Shown piece by piece: positions 43,912-55,800 of a stretch of 64,000 nt of DNA. The position numbers and the translations under genes were made by a program. Source of the stretch: Sodiomyces alkalinus F11. Its lineage: Eukaryota > Ascomycota > Sordariomycetes > Glomerellales > Plectosphaerellaceae. The DNA lies in assembly GCF_003711515.1 (NCBI RefSeq), contig NW_021167085.1:1528575-1592574 (forward strand), read 5' to 3'. Each line of letters starts with the position of its first letter. Within the stretch, counting starts at the first letter, position 1. The notes beneath the pieces were generated by a model. It did no database searches. It had not been told where the DNA came from and saw only the letters and a program-made list of their open reading frames with translations.

Positions 43912-45980
43912 TTACGTAGCCATGTAGGTAGCGGGGTCGACGCCGTCCTTGGGAAATTCGCTGGAAACAAATGTCAGTATAGGTTTGATATAGGAGAGAA
44001 CACACATTGAAAAGGGTCCAGAAAGAAAAGAAGAAAAAAAACGGGGAACCTACGGAAGAGCAACCTCGAACCGCTTCTCAATAGCCGTCAGGACTTCCCT
44101 GTCTTGGTCGGTGCTAACAAACGAGATGGCAAGACCTTTGGTGCCGAAACGGCCAGCACGGCCGACACGGTGAAGGTACGAGTCGGCATCAGCCGGCAAA
44201 TCATAGTTGATAGCCAAGTTAATGCGCTCAATGTCGATACCTCGACCAAAGACATCCGTCGCAACGCAGATCCTCTTGTTGAAGTCTTTGAACTCCTTGT
44301 ACCGACGGATACGCTCCTCCTGCGACACGCCCGAGTGAACCGCAATCGAAGGGAAGTTGCACTCCCGCAGCAACTTGTCAAGCTCAGTAGCACGAAGAGT
44401 ACTCTTCACGAAAATGATGACCTGGTTGAACTGAAGGTCATCGAGAAGCTCGTTGAGCTTCCTGTTCTTCTCGCGTTCCTCCAGCTTGATATAGTACTGC
44501 TGAAGACCGTGCAGAGTGAGCTTAGTATCCTCGTCGACATAGTGTTCCGTCGGGTTTTGCATGAACTTCTTGCAGATGGGCTTGATTTCGTCGGAGAGCG
44601 TAGCAGAGAACATCATGACCTGCTTCTGCGTAGGAGTGGCCCGGAAGATCTCCTGGACGTCCCTGCGCATATCTACCGGAACATTAGTCTCGGTACATCT
44701 CTTCGCAAGGGAGACGGGGTGATGAATCGGGGCAAAAAACATACCAATTTGATCAAGCATCTTATCGCACTCGTCGAGAACGAAAATGCGAACGCTGCCG
44801 AGTCGGAGGACCTTATCACGAACCAAAGCGTTCAGACGTCCAGGGGTTCCCACAATGATGTGCGGGCAGGTGTCCTTGTTCTTGATCGTCTCGACGTCCT
44901 TCTGGATAGGAGTGCCGCCGTAAAACACACCGGTCTTGATATCAGGCATGTACTTGCTGAAGCGGTTGTACTCGTTGCGGATCTGGAAGGCAAGCTCTCG
45001 CGTGTGGCACATAACCAGAACGGAGACCTCACCCGCAACGGGCTCAACTTGTTGCAGCGTGGTCAGGACGAAAACAGCCGTTTTGCCGAGACCGGACTTG
45101 GCCTGGCAGATAATGTCACCACCGAGAAGAGCCTGAGGGATGCAGGTTTGCTGGACTGTTCGACCGGAGCGATGTTAGAGTAAATTCAAAGAGAGAAGGT
45201 GGACGGAGGATAAAGTCGGCAAGCCCCGTCCATCAGCGCAGCGTAGCCATGTTGTCGTCGAGACGGTTGTTGTGACGAATCAAGCCGAGATGCCGGTTTC
45301 CCAAATGACAGATATTTTCACCTGCTCAAAGCTCGTCGACATTCCTCGAAGAATAGAATGACGAATCGAGACGGGTCTCCAGAATTTTCTCGGCGCAGCT
45401 CGGAACGGGGGTTCACAGCTCTTCGAGTCGGGAGCCGACCACTTCAAAGGCGCTGCCCGCGAATTCGAGACCGGAAATGAAAGCCCCATGTTCTCCTTTA
45501 TCTGCAAGACATCCACGCGATCATTTGCTGGAGCTCTGACAGACAATCCATTCGCCTTCGACCAGCAGGAGACGAAAGAAATAAAACTGATCCCAGTCCA
45601 TTCAGAGAGCTGTCAACTCTTCTTGTCGAACATGATTGGTCGAATGTAGATGGCTTTCGATGTGGCTTGCGCAATGGACGGACGCTTGATGGACGGGGAG
45701 GGAATGATGGACGGGTTAAGGCATAAACTCAAGACTGACCCTCCGAAGGATGCTCGAAGCCGCAATCGCCAATAGCACGAAGAAGTTCCGGCTTCAAGAG
45801 AAAGTCACGGAATCCAGTAGCATGGATGCCGACATAGCTGCCCTTCTTGTCGACGTTGTTACCGGATGCCGTAGCGGTGTCAGCGGCACCCTTTTTGCCG
45901 TTGGACGCAGCCGCAGTCTCGTTGGTCTGGAGCTCCTCGTCGGAGTAGTCGATAAGATCCTCCTCTTGGTGGCCGGACAT
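43912..45980 (-). CDS. sub2: DECD-box ATPase Sub2/UAP56, spliceosome and mRNA export factor
   Basis: Sub2 acts in spliceosome assembly and loads export factors within TREX in the nucleus. Four exons (45740-45980, 44745-45155, 44054-44672, 43912-43960) encode 439 residues, the normal size. Junctions restore the conserved blocks [34 protein letters not shown] and [19 protein letters not shown]. Motifs in order: Q motif region [15 protein letters not shown], Walker [14 protein letters not shown]-equivalent [18 protein letters not shown] (VLDECDKML), SAT (FSATLSDE), RGID region [12 protein letters not shown] and HRVGRAGR. Intron 1 is 584 nt, far longer than the others here; intron 2 is 72 nt, in frame and stop-free; intron 3 is 93 nt. 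Intron 2 retention would insert 24 residues between the DECD and SAT motifs. Confidence 0.96.
45156..45739 (-). other. unusually long first intron of sub2 (584 nt)
   Basis: Donor GTCAGT and acceptor GAACAG flank the intron, and joining restores codon V in PSEVQQT. Other spliceosomal introns found in this window are 51-181 nt. I looked for snoRNA-like boxes and another coding frame inside it and found neither convincingly. Confidence 0.8.
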
Positions 45981-47084
45981 GGCGAAAGATTAATCAAGGA
46001 TTAAATCAAGATGAATGAATCGAGAGAAAGGAGCGATGAAAGCTCGCAAAAAGGATTAGTAGATCGACGCGCTGGCAATCTCAGTGAAACCTGGGCCGGC
46101 GAGATGGGCAGAATTCCGAGACACCGTCCGAAGGAAATTGATATGAAAGAGGAGAGAAAATTCGGTTGCGGGGGCTGCTGAAAACCCTGGAAGATGTCTT
46201 TGCAGGCAAACTTGAAGGAAGGTGTTTTGGCGTGTTTGTGCTGATGAAAGGGAGAAAGTTGGGGCTGAGCGAAGGCGGCAGCTGCGCGGTCAAAAGCTTT
46301 TGGAAGGCAGGAGCTGCCTGAAACGCGATCACGTGATTAGAGACACGGTTGCCCATTCCCAACTGGAAAAGTAGAGTAGGCATTAAGGTACCTAACGGGG
46401 CACTTTGGATCGGTACCTTTAGTCAACACGTCACCGGCGGCTTCACGTCCTAACCAACAACATCCCACAGCACCAAGTACCTTACGGATTAGGTATTGCC
46501 GAGTTTAAAGTAAGGCCGGGCAGAGAATTGTGTGAAATTGACGATATGAAATCATGATTCTGATACCGAATAATTATCTACCACCCAAGCTGCTGCTACA
46601 TGTCGGGAGTTTGGTTGGAGGGAAGCCGTGATTACCTCATGAGTAAGCGCCACCTTCGTAAATTCCTTACTAGGTACACGTGTATTAACATTACAACGTA
46701 GAGGCTGTACACTACCTAATAGGCATAAAAGATGATACAGGGGGTGAGTCAACAATCAGTCAGCATCTGGGTAATAAGGTACTCTCTACTCCGCAGGTGA
46801 GACTGTGGACCAACTCTCGCAGGCTTCAGAGTACCTTACTATAATGTATATATTTCAGTCAAATAGAGTGTATTTTTTATTCGCTTCGTATTTTGAGGAG
46901 CCTGCGAACCATGAATTTCTCGTGACTCATGAGATTGTTATTCCCCTGCTGTCGAGGTCCGGTGCCACTGGTTTTATCCTGAAGCTTACTCATCACGAGC
47001 TCCTTGGATTCTCATCCCTTTCCTTTCTTCGCATAAAGCGGACCAGAAACAACTGCCTCTTCAAAGCACTCGAATATCAACAGC
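45981..47084. other. divergent intergenic region, sub2 (-) and rpr2 (+)
   Basis: This must contain promoters for both neighbours. The only feature noted is an AAGGTACCTAACG motif at about 46384-46396. Frames here lack domain resemblance. Confidence 0.5.
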
Positions 47085-47567
47085 ATGGGCAAGTCCAAAA
47101 ACGACGGCGTTCAGAACAGACACCTTTATACCCGGGTGTCATATCTCCACCAAGCGGCCTGTCGCTTGGCAACGCTTGGTCACGATAGGCCAGATCGAAC
47201 GAAAAATGAACAGGGGAGCAAAGAGAACGACGACTCAGTCACCCAAAACATGGCCCGTCTCCTCGTGGAAGATCTCCGTGCCGTCTCCCGCAAGGTTCTC
47301 ATAAGGCCGACTCCGGCCATGAAGCGGACTATGTGCAAAATATGCGACACGGTGCTAGTGGAGGGCCGCACATGCTTCACCACGGTAGAGAACCATAGCA
47401 AGGGCGGTAGGAAACCGTGGGCCGATGTCATGGCCATGCGATGCACTGTCTGCGGTCATATCAAGAGGTTCCCAGCCAACTGCCCGAGGCAGAAGCGGCG
47501 GCCGTTCCGGGTTCCGGGGGAGGAGCCGCCGACGCTCGATGACGCGGACCGGACAGAGAAAGGATGA
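47085..47567 (+). CDS. rpr2: RNase P/MRP protein subunit Rpr2/Rpp21
   Basis: The family binds zinc and is a component of nuclear RNase P, which removes tRNA 5' leaders. A single exon codes for 160 residues. The N-terminal helix region reads YTRVSYLHQAACRLA, as in Rpr2 proteins, then an acidic linker. Zinc ligands are CKIC (about residues 85-88) and CTVC (about 125-128), flanking VEGRTCFTTVENHSKGG; the region after ends in KRFPANCPRQKRRPF, an RNA-binding-like basic tail. The short C-terminus is acidic. Snm1 of RNase MRP belongs to the same family and cannot be fully excluded. The ATG at 47085 (CAGCATGGG) is the first in frame. Confidence 0.87.
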   Translation: MGKSKNDGVQNRHLYTRVSYLHQAACRLATLGHDRPDRTKNEQGSKENDDSVTQNMARLLVEDLRAVSRKVLIRPTPAMKRTMCKICDTVLVEGRTCFTTVENHSKGGRKPWADVMAMRCTVCGHIKRFPANCPRQKRRPFRVPGEEPPTLDDADRTEKG

Positions 47568-48282
47568 CTGTACATGCGAGGTCTAAGCGCACCATGGACA
47601 CGGCACCGCCATCTTTATGACTGCCTCAGATTCACGAAGAGTTCTACGATGTTTTCCGGATCTTGAGGGTCAGGTACCCAGAAGCGGAGGACAAAGTTGT
47701 GGCGGGAATGCATCGAAGAGGCCGCTCGGAAAGGTGCGCTCCAGGACGAGTGAATCGGATGATTTACAGGATCACTAACACCGTGCAGGGTCACATTCAT
47801 ACAGAGACATGTCTGAGGGAGAATCTTCACTAGGTTCACGTCTGCCACACGACTATGTCTGAGCAGGTCATCGTCCATCAATGTGGTACACTGTGTATCT
47901 GAGCAGGGAAAGCGTCAGGGCTCAGCCCAGGCTCTGGACGTTTCCAATGAGTAAGTATTTAACCTATACAGAGTCTGATGAGAGGCCTGACTGGTGATTG
48001 CGAGAGTAGGGATTGGTGACTTGTTTTGATAGATTATGAGCAAGGCGATACGGCCACGAGCTGGTTATTGGTATCGTTGATACCAAGCCAAATATCCGAC
48101 TTGCATCGTGTCAAACAATCCTTTCCGAATGGACTTAGCTAGCGAAAGCCAGAAACAATAAATAGCCTGTGAATTAATAAAGAGATGGAAACTCCAATAA
48201 GGGTCCTCGAAATTCGGTTCGATGCTTCCCAGGCTAATGTCGCAAGTTCACCAACTAATAACAATGACCACGTAGAGAAAAT
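47568..48282. other. intergenic region
   Basis: Convergent 3' flanks of rpr2 and the Hsk3 gene. A stop-free plus-strand frame at 47632-47835, preceded by a possible acceptor (CTCAG), has coding-like composition (EEFYDVFRILRVRYPE) but no start codon or donor context was established. Confidence 0.35.
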
Positions 48283-48697
48283 TCACGGTTGCTTGCTACC
48301 AGCATCGCGATTAATAGCTTCCTCCCCCAAGACCTTACTCGCCGCCATAAAAAGGCCGCCATGCCAGCTACCCAAGCCACGCATGGCCTCGGCTTGGACG
48401 CTCGTCATCCGAACCAGGTTGTCGGTATCGGCCAGATTCGCGGACAGCTGGGCCAACTGGGAGTGAAGGTGTGTCTGGTTTGTTCCCAGGACAAAACACA
48501 AAGCGTGCGGTCAGAGTGTCAGCAATCATCCTCCATGGCTACCAACCTCTGGCTCAAACGGCCTATGTTGCATGTGACAGCGACCGCGTGTTGGCGCTGG
48601 GCGTGGATGTGAAGAATCCCCCATGGAGTGATCGCGAGACGGATTCTTAACTCACTAGCTGTCGCGCCTTGACTGCCCCGCCAGATAAGCTCGCCAT
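48283..48697 (-). CDS. hsk3: DASH/Dam1 complex subunit Hsk3
   Basis: Hsk3 is one of the smallest subunits of the DASH ring that couples kinetochores to microtubule ends. Two exons on the minus strand, 48656-48697 (14 codons) and 48283-48474, encode 77 residues. The 181-nt intron has a GTGAGT donor and an ACCAG acceptor, and joining gives KARQLTHLHSQLAQLSANL, which matches the family's N-terminal helix pattern. The rest reads DTDNLVRMTSVQAEAMRGLG then SWHGGLFMAASKVLGEE, which fits the Hsk3 consensus as I remember it, including the conserved HG before the last helix. The first exon is too short to be detected as an open frame, so the gene is easy to miss. The start ATG at 48697 follows TTCC. 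I cannot run a profile search, but both halves agree with the family. Confidence 0.85.
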
Positions 48698-50353
48698 GGA
48701 AGGCCGCACTGTGTCGTTTCGTTGTAGGCCTGTTGTTAGGTTGGAGGTGGTACCGAAGTTCCTGCTCGTCATTCTTTCCCCTGGGTCGACTTGATTGCTA
48801 TGATTAGCAAACTATGATGAATCTGGTCTGCTTGGGTATTTCCCGTGGAAATCATGAGACTGCGCTGCCAGAGGTTGTTCCATGGAGTGGTGAACGATTA
48901 TACCTCACCTCGAGAACGCGGGTGCGTTGACCAGCCTTTTGATATCGTTATGTTATGGGAAACTTTGTGGTGATGGACGAGGTACAGTACAAGTTGCCGT
49001 TGAAACGTCGAAGTGTGCTGAAGTAATTAAGGCTAGGTAGGCTAGATAGACCAGTTACGTAAGGAGTCAAAGGTGAGGCCGATTATTAAGACCTGCCACC
49101 GGTACTATCGACGGCGGTGTCACCGAAAGTGTATTTCTCTACAATTTCAAACTGCCATGTCTGGAAAGAGCTTCGTGACAGTTAACTTCGTTTGGCGACT
49201 AAACCTTACCTGATAATATGGGCCCTATTCACACACAGGTCGATAACAGGGAGACATCAATCATCAATGCGGCCTCAAAGCAAAACCGGTTGCCTGCTCA
49301 TCGCCCATTCACTTACCACTTATGGTAGTCAGCGTCATCGAGTTCAGTGGACAGGCTAGATATCGTCCGCCCACCGTGGAAAGCAAAACAATACCTTGTC
49401 TTCCAGAGTTGCTTTCATCCACCACAGCTCTAGTTTCGCCATGCCATCCCGTCTCAGACCCCCTGACATACCAAACTCCAATACTACAAGGAAGGGCTAC
49501 CGTGCCCTCGCAGAGCCCAAACAACACTTTAGTCAAGAAAAGAACAGAGAAGGAACAAAACAATGCACAGGTTTAAACCGCCCAATGTCTATGTTTCATT
49601 ACTCGGTGGTTGCCCGAGAGGGGTGCAATATGTGCGGCTCCGGCCCCCCTCAACCCCAGTCCAGTGTTCATTCCAGCTCAATCAAGTGAAGGCGAACAGA
49701 AACGTAAGTCGCCAGGCCCCGGCTCATATGATACACAATCCGCCTCAAATAATCTCTCAACCGTGACTATTGTTCCAGTTATAGCAGGTAGCGCGGGTAA
49801 AGCGAAGGCGCGGAAGTCCTGTCACTAGACCGCTCGCGTTGGTGGTGATAGCAGTTGTTGTTATCGGAAATAGTCGACCAAACCCCCCCCGGAGGCTAGG
49901 ATTCGGTCCTTCTGCGGGCTAAGGAGCGAGTGGAAGGTTTCATTAAATGCTGCACGAGAAGAAGAGCCCCCCCCCCCTTCCCCCTTTTGAATGCAGTGAT
50001 CCTGGGGAGGGCCTAACTTAGGTCTGTTCGTGTTACACCGAAACTCAGCGAGTATGTACAACACCCTTTATGCGCCTTTGCAGAAAAAAAGAAAAAGAAG
50101 AAGAAAACCGTCTGACCCCAGTGTAGTAACTCTTATGCAAGTGAGAGAAGACCAAAAGAAAACCTAACCCAAAGTGCGGTTGTTGGCCGAAATGTTCAGA
50201 CCGCCAGGAAGCGATGGATTGCGGCTCGAAATATGCGCGAGTCATCCCGATGTCTCTTCGCAGTGATGTGCAGGTCGTCAGAAGATCGTTATGATACACA
50301 TAGTTCCAGGTCCGACCTCACCCCAATGTGAGGTTTGTTCCCCCTGGTATCAT
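48698..50353. other. intergenic region
   Basis: The hsk3 promoter lies at the left. No further gene is supported. A G/C-homopolymer patch (poly-C at about 49968-49985) is present. Confidence 0.5.
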
Positions 50354-52831
50354 TTATCGGACGCCTATGGGTGGTCGGGGTCCCAGACTGCTTTGACTGC
50401 TATGTGCCGAAGGCTCTGTATCCATCTGCGAATCACCACTGCCCGCGCTGGCGCTCGCACTACCAGTCAGACTTCGCACGTTCTTTTGATGAGGATGAAG
50501 GCCGCTCACCCCAGCATGCTGTTCAACTTGCTGCGGCGCGACAGCGTTGCCGTGTCCAGGCGGGTACCGAGGGACGGGCTGCCTGACGCCGTCGTGCGGT
50601 CCGCCAGCCATGGGGGGGGCGGAGAACCCGTTGGGCGGGGAAGGTCTGCCTCCTCGTAGCGATGGGCTGTATGTATTACCGGGCGACTGGCTAGTTCGGC
50701 GGGGGTACGCTCCGTTCATACCCATCGAAGACGGCCCGCCGGGACCGTATGGCAGTTCCTCATGCCGAACACTGGTTAATGAATTGGCTCTGGACCCAGC
50801 CTGCATCGCGGTACGGTCGACGTTGCCATACCGGTTGGACGAGCATGACATCAAGGGATCATCGAGTATGTTGTCATTGATGATTGGGATATTGCTCATT
50901 TGGCTCGAACGGTTGCGACCAAAGCTGGGGCGAAATCGGCCGCCCCTCGCCGGTGGTGGCCCGACATCAAGCTCGGTATTCCTGCGAAGCTGGGCTGGCG
51001 AGGGACCAGGTACTTTTCTATTCTTCCGAGAAGTGACGCTCATCATGTCGAAGTTGTCTGGATCGGCTAAGGGCGGTGGGGCAGGGGCGTTCAAGGGATC
51101 GTAGTATTCGTCATCATCGTCATCGTCGTCGAAAGCGTGGGCGCTGTGACGCACTGGGTTGCTTCGCTTGGGTGGAGGGCCTCGTCGTTGGCCTATCCTC
51201 ATCTCGTGTTCTCTTAAAGCCATCTCGCGCTGCCGCAAGTTATACCCACGCTCATGAAGCGAAGAATCTAACCTATCCTGACCATAAGCTGGCTGTCCTC
51301 CTTCAGGTATGTCATCGTAGAGGACAAGGTGGGAGAATTCCTCCAGATCGTTTGCTTCCATCGAACCTCGCCGTGATGCGGCTCGCGATCCGGGTCCGGG
51401 GTAGCCATTGGGCGGGCCGTTCACGGGTGGGCGACCGTAGCCGTTAGGAGGGCCGCCGTTTGTTGGCGGAGGCCGACGCATACCAGGACCAAGAGAAGAA
51501 GAATTGCGAGGGCGTGGGCCACGGGGCGGCATTCCGTTGGGGTTGGACATGCCATTGGACATGGAGCGGATGCCATTTTGAGACGATATTCTGGGAAGCG
51601 GCGAGGCGGTGGGTGAGCCGGGAGCGACGGGCGATGTATCTAGTCGCGGCTTCTGGCGGTTGACGATGTTGAGATTGTGGAGGATGGCGTACATCGTCTC
51701 GATGCGTGGAACAGCAACGCCAACATTCCGGGCGAGTTTGATCGGCGATCCCAAAAACGTTTCGACTTCCATCGGCCTTTTTGCGACGTAGTCCTGCCAC
51801 ATGATACTTTCTGTGGCCGAGGGCCTGAGCATTTCGTCCACCGTCCTCTGCTTGAAGTTCGAGTCTAGTTTGCAGCCATGCGCTGCGGCCAAGGCCAGCA
51901 GTTCGTCGATCAACCCAAGCACCAAGCCCCTAACTCCTGGCTTTTCCAGCAATTGTGAATGATTATGCGTCTCAAAGATGACGCTCGCGGGATGAAAAGA
52001 GATAGGCCTAACAACGATCGTCAGTTCTCTGATAAGGACATACATTGCTGGGGTTCCTTGGAGGTAAACTTTACCCTATCATCCGTTCATATTGCTGTTG
52101 CCTGATGTTACCGGAGACTTTGCAGTCTACTTGCCCCGTGCTGAGTGTCATGGCAAGAGCCTGGGCCATGTCTTCCTGTATAGTAGGTGGGATGTTGTCA
52201 TTCCCGTTCGCTGGGCCAACCCAGATCTCTGTCGAGCCCTTGTGCTCAAACTCGCTTTGGCCCAGCTGCGACAGCTCAGCATTGGAAACAAGAGAAAGTA
52301 CAACGTTCGTCGGGAATCGCTCTTCAACTGCAGATTCAATGCCGAGAGCATGAGTCGTGTTTATGAGTATGCACGTATGTTGCGGTGTGACGACGGGTTC
52401 TATGACGGAAGCGAGGTCGTAAACATCGGGGAGAGCTTTGATGCATAGAATAACGTAGTCGAAAGGGCCCTCCTGCTGGGCCGACGATTCTTCGGGAGAC
52501 CGAACGACTAGTAATCCGCAGCAGTCAGTTCCGTCCTCCAAAGAATGTGTATATTCGCCGGTGCTTACCGTGTAGTGGTTTGAACCTCTCGTTGCCAAAG
52601 GTCGGCGACCTGGTAGGACGGGTCAATTGAAACTGCTCCACGATATTGTCGAAGAGAGACTGGTGCAACCTACTTGAATGTGATCCCGTACTGCGCGACA
52701 TGCTCGAAGCCTGATTTCCAAACCAATGTGACATCGCAAGCGTTGGTGGCTTGAAGTCTCCAAGACAAAAAGGCAGAGATGGGATTTCCTCCCACTATAC
52801 ACACGTTCATCAGCTCGTGGTCTGCCATCAT
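50354..52831 (-). CDS. ketopantoate-reductase-like (ApbA/PanE) protein with long disordered tail
   Basis: Fungal ApbA/PanE-type protein resembling fission yeast Mug72. The family is named for 2-dehydropantoate 2-reductase, but substrate is unknown in this branch. Four exons (52674-52831, 52569-52609, 52075-52507, 50354-52007) give 761 residues; introns are 64, 61... the second and third being 61 and 67 nt, all with GTA donors. The N-terminus is a Rossmann strand-turn-helix, MNVCIVGGNPISAFLSWRL, then YGITFKSPTFGNERFKPLHV and FDYVILCIKALPDVYDL. The catalytic-domain part continues to about residue 360: GPISFHPASVIFETHNHSQ, then RPMEVETFLGSPIKLARN and PRIETMYAILHNLN. The remaining 400 residues are low-complexity, rich in Pro, Gly, Ser and Arg, with an acidic run of Asp residues. 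An apparent frameshift near 52070 disappears once intron 3 (52008-52074) is recognised. Two adjacent ATG codons begin the frame; I chose the first. Confidence 0.85.
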
Positions 52832-55800
52832 CGCTACAGGCTTGGGGGTTGGAGCCGGACAGTCGGCACGGGGACACGATCGGCAAGCACAGAATAAACT
52901 GGGAAATCGACAAAAATAAAAGATAAAAACGAAAAAAAATCAAGGGGGAAAGGAGAGGAGCAACGGCGGAGACTATCCAGTGTCGAAGACACGACAGAAT
53001 AATAACGTGGGGCCAAGATGGTGGCTGTTCCACCACCCGAAATGACACCGCAGAACCGGGTCGCACGAATAATCAATCCTTTTTTAGACGTATGACGATG
53101 CACAACTCAGAAGCGCTGGGAGAGGGGAGACCAACCTGAGAGTATCTTCAGTCGGGGCGTCATGGGTGCCATGCTGGAAGCCCAATGTGGATTAGTGAGA
53201 CGGATGTGCTTCCAGACAGCTGCACTTTCTGTCCGCCGCTCAGGAGACTGCGGGATGACGGCTTAGCCCCTGTATTACGGCAGAAGGGAGATTGGGGTTA
53301 TGAAGCTATTCCGAAGAGGGATTCGAGTCGTTTCGGCAGGCCGTGCTTGGGTCGAGTTCGTTTCACGACTTGACCGGTGTCGGCTTCCTTCTAGGCTCTC
53401 AATGAGATGTCGTGCCGACTACTCGAACAGCAGGTCGGAGAGTGAACGCAACGGCAACGATGGCAGCGGGAAACGAACACGCCCATGCGCTAGCAGTGTT
53501 TCGAAATAATTTCTCGGGGTGCGGATGCCAGATGTATTCAGTAGTAGCTGCGGAGATTCGGTGGCGTCGGGTCTGGGAGGGACGGCCCAATGTTAAGACA
53601 CCAGGAGGGTCGAAATTAACGTTAAAAACGAGCGTATTGCGTCGGATAGGCTAGATGAATTGCCTGGGGGTTACTCCGTACTGGTCGAGCTGAACTTGAC
53701 GTGACAACTAGCGATAGGTCGACAAGTCGCGGGAGAGCCGTGGGATGTGGCGCCAGTTGGCCAAGACCATAAGCCTAGCAGCTACTAACGATACCAGCAG
53801 GTAGTGATGAAGCAAAAGAAATGAAAATAAACCGAAAAAGAAAATAAAGGGAAAAACAGCGTTGCTGCCGCGCGCACGGTTCCTCGAGGCGCTGTAGGCC
53901 GCTTGTGGCACGACCGGAAGATGGGCGATTGATTGTATTTGTGCCCAAACCGCTGAGCGTCAAACGAAGGGATAGGAGGGGCTTTCGGTGGCTTGATGCT
54001 CCGATAACCCAAGGGAGCGTTCGGCCGATTCGAGAAAAATAATACAGCGAGAGACAAGAGGAGTGGAATTGATGATGGCCGGTCGAGAGGCTGCCAGTCA
54101 GGGGATTACAAGAGCCAGCACCGAACCGAGAAGCGCGCGCGATGTGACCGGGGATTGTCGCCAGAGACCCTTCGAGCAGAGCTTGTGGTCGGCGAGTCGA
54201 CTGGCAGTTGCGGTGGGACAGCCCAATGCCTCGAGAATTAAGGCTGTTTGACAGACAGGGAGGTCTTAAAATGGATGGGGAAAAAAAAAAGAGTGTGGCA
54301 GAAAACAAAAAGAAGGGTACGGCAGAGGAAAGAGCGAAGACGCGGTAGCAGGTGGAGAGCTATGTGGAGGGAAACATTGGTAAGAGGGTGATTTTGGCTC
54401 GAGTCCAGGCCGATAAATGACCTAGGAAGAATTGAACAGGAACGAGGGAACCTTTCGTGGAAAGCGGATTTTCTTGAGGACCTCACTCCTCTGACGCACG
54501 CAGGACCATCCGGACCTTTGAACCGGGGGGGTCAATTTTAGTGGTGTCAAGGATGCCAAGTGTATGAGGTTCTACACTAGGGACGGGAGACATGGCCCCC
54601 CACTGGGCTGTGTGAGGGACTTGGAACACTGCACTACATAATACAACGTACACATACTTCGTACTTCATGCTTTCGTACTCCGTTAAGGTACAGTACTAC
54701 AGATTGTACTTGGGGTGCCTACGAGTGGGTACGAGGTTGTCGGGTGGGACAGGAGGGAGACTGACGGTACAGGTACAATGTATGTGCATCTTACGGCGTA
54801 TTCGGGCGGAATGGTCTTCAAAGGGAAATCAAGACCCGGTCATTGTACTCATGCCCTATCGATACTGATGTATTTGTACCTGCCAATGACAGAACGTTAG
54901 GATCGGGAAGTTGACTCCCCTGTGAACAAGGACGACGTCGTGTGTCCCATGCGGCTGCCAATCTACAGGTACCTTACCTTAGCCACGAATAATAGGTATA
55001 CTCCTTATAGGTACATCCTTGACGAACGATATCAAACCCAGGGACGTTTGAGGCAAGAGCATACCTAAGACTAATAAACAAAGCTAAACAAACGCGTAGG
55101 TGTTTATCATGGTTGATCCACACGAAGAGCAGCAAGCCACTCAGGACAAATAGTTAGGGTTGAGGATGATGGAACGTAAGGCAAGAGGGACCATCCCATC
55201 AACAACATGGCCGACATAATTAGTGGCTTTGAACCAAGTTCTCGAAAGCGCCCAGTAAACCTGGAATAGGAGAAAATAAAGCAGAACGATTCTAGTGTGG
55301 GCCACAACATTACGAAGTACAACGTAATTACATATGGGATGCTAGCGACCACTGATTATTGTCCGTCCTTGAAACCTTTTGGTATTTTCTCCGTACTTAT
55401 AGCCTCTTTATTTGATGTACCAGTACTGCGTAGTACAAGAAAAACAAGAGTTTGTAATACAACGTACGCCGTCCTATCTGGATCACCGGCAAGGCATGCA
55501 GTAGCAAATATCTTAAGCTATCGGCCGAGTTGGGCTCTGGGGAAGGTTCCGAGACCTCATAATTTACTTTCTTACAATATATGACTTTTGGTTGCTGCAT
55601 GGGTTGTGGTAGAGGGCTTAGTTCAGGATTCTGATATCAACTTCAAGGAGAAACGTCAAGATACCTTTACCTTACTTGCTATTAGATATTCTCCTGGAGT
55701 TGTAAGCACATGCACTCCAGCGGGTATCAACGGACAAACCAGACCAAGAAAGCTTTATCAGACTTCATCGGACCTAAATAAGGAAACAAATGGCACAGGT

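Noticed and set aside
47632..47842. Plus-strand frame with EEFYDVFRILRVRYPE as an extra exon of rpr2
   Set aside because: rpr2 already ends with a normal C-terminus and stop; no donor or start for this piece was found.
52060..52085. Apparent +1 frameshift in the PanE-like gene
   Set aside because: A 67-nt intron (52008-52074) with GTAAAG donor and GTTAG acceptor joins RMIG to PISFHPAS in frame.
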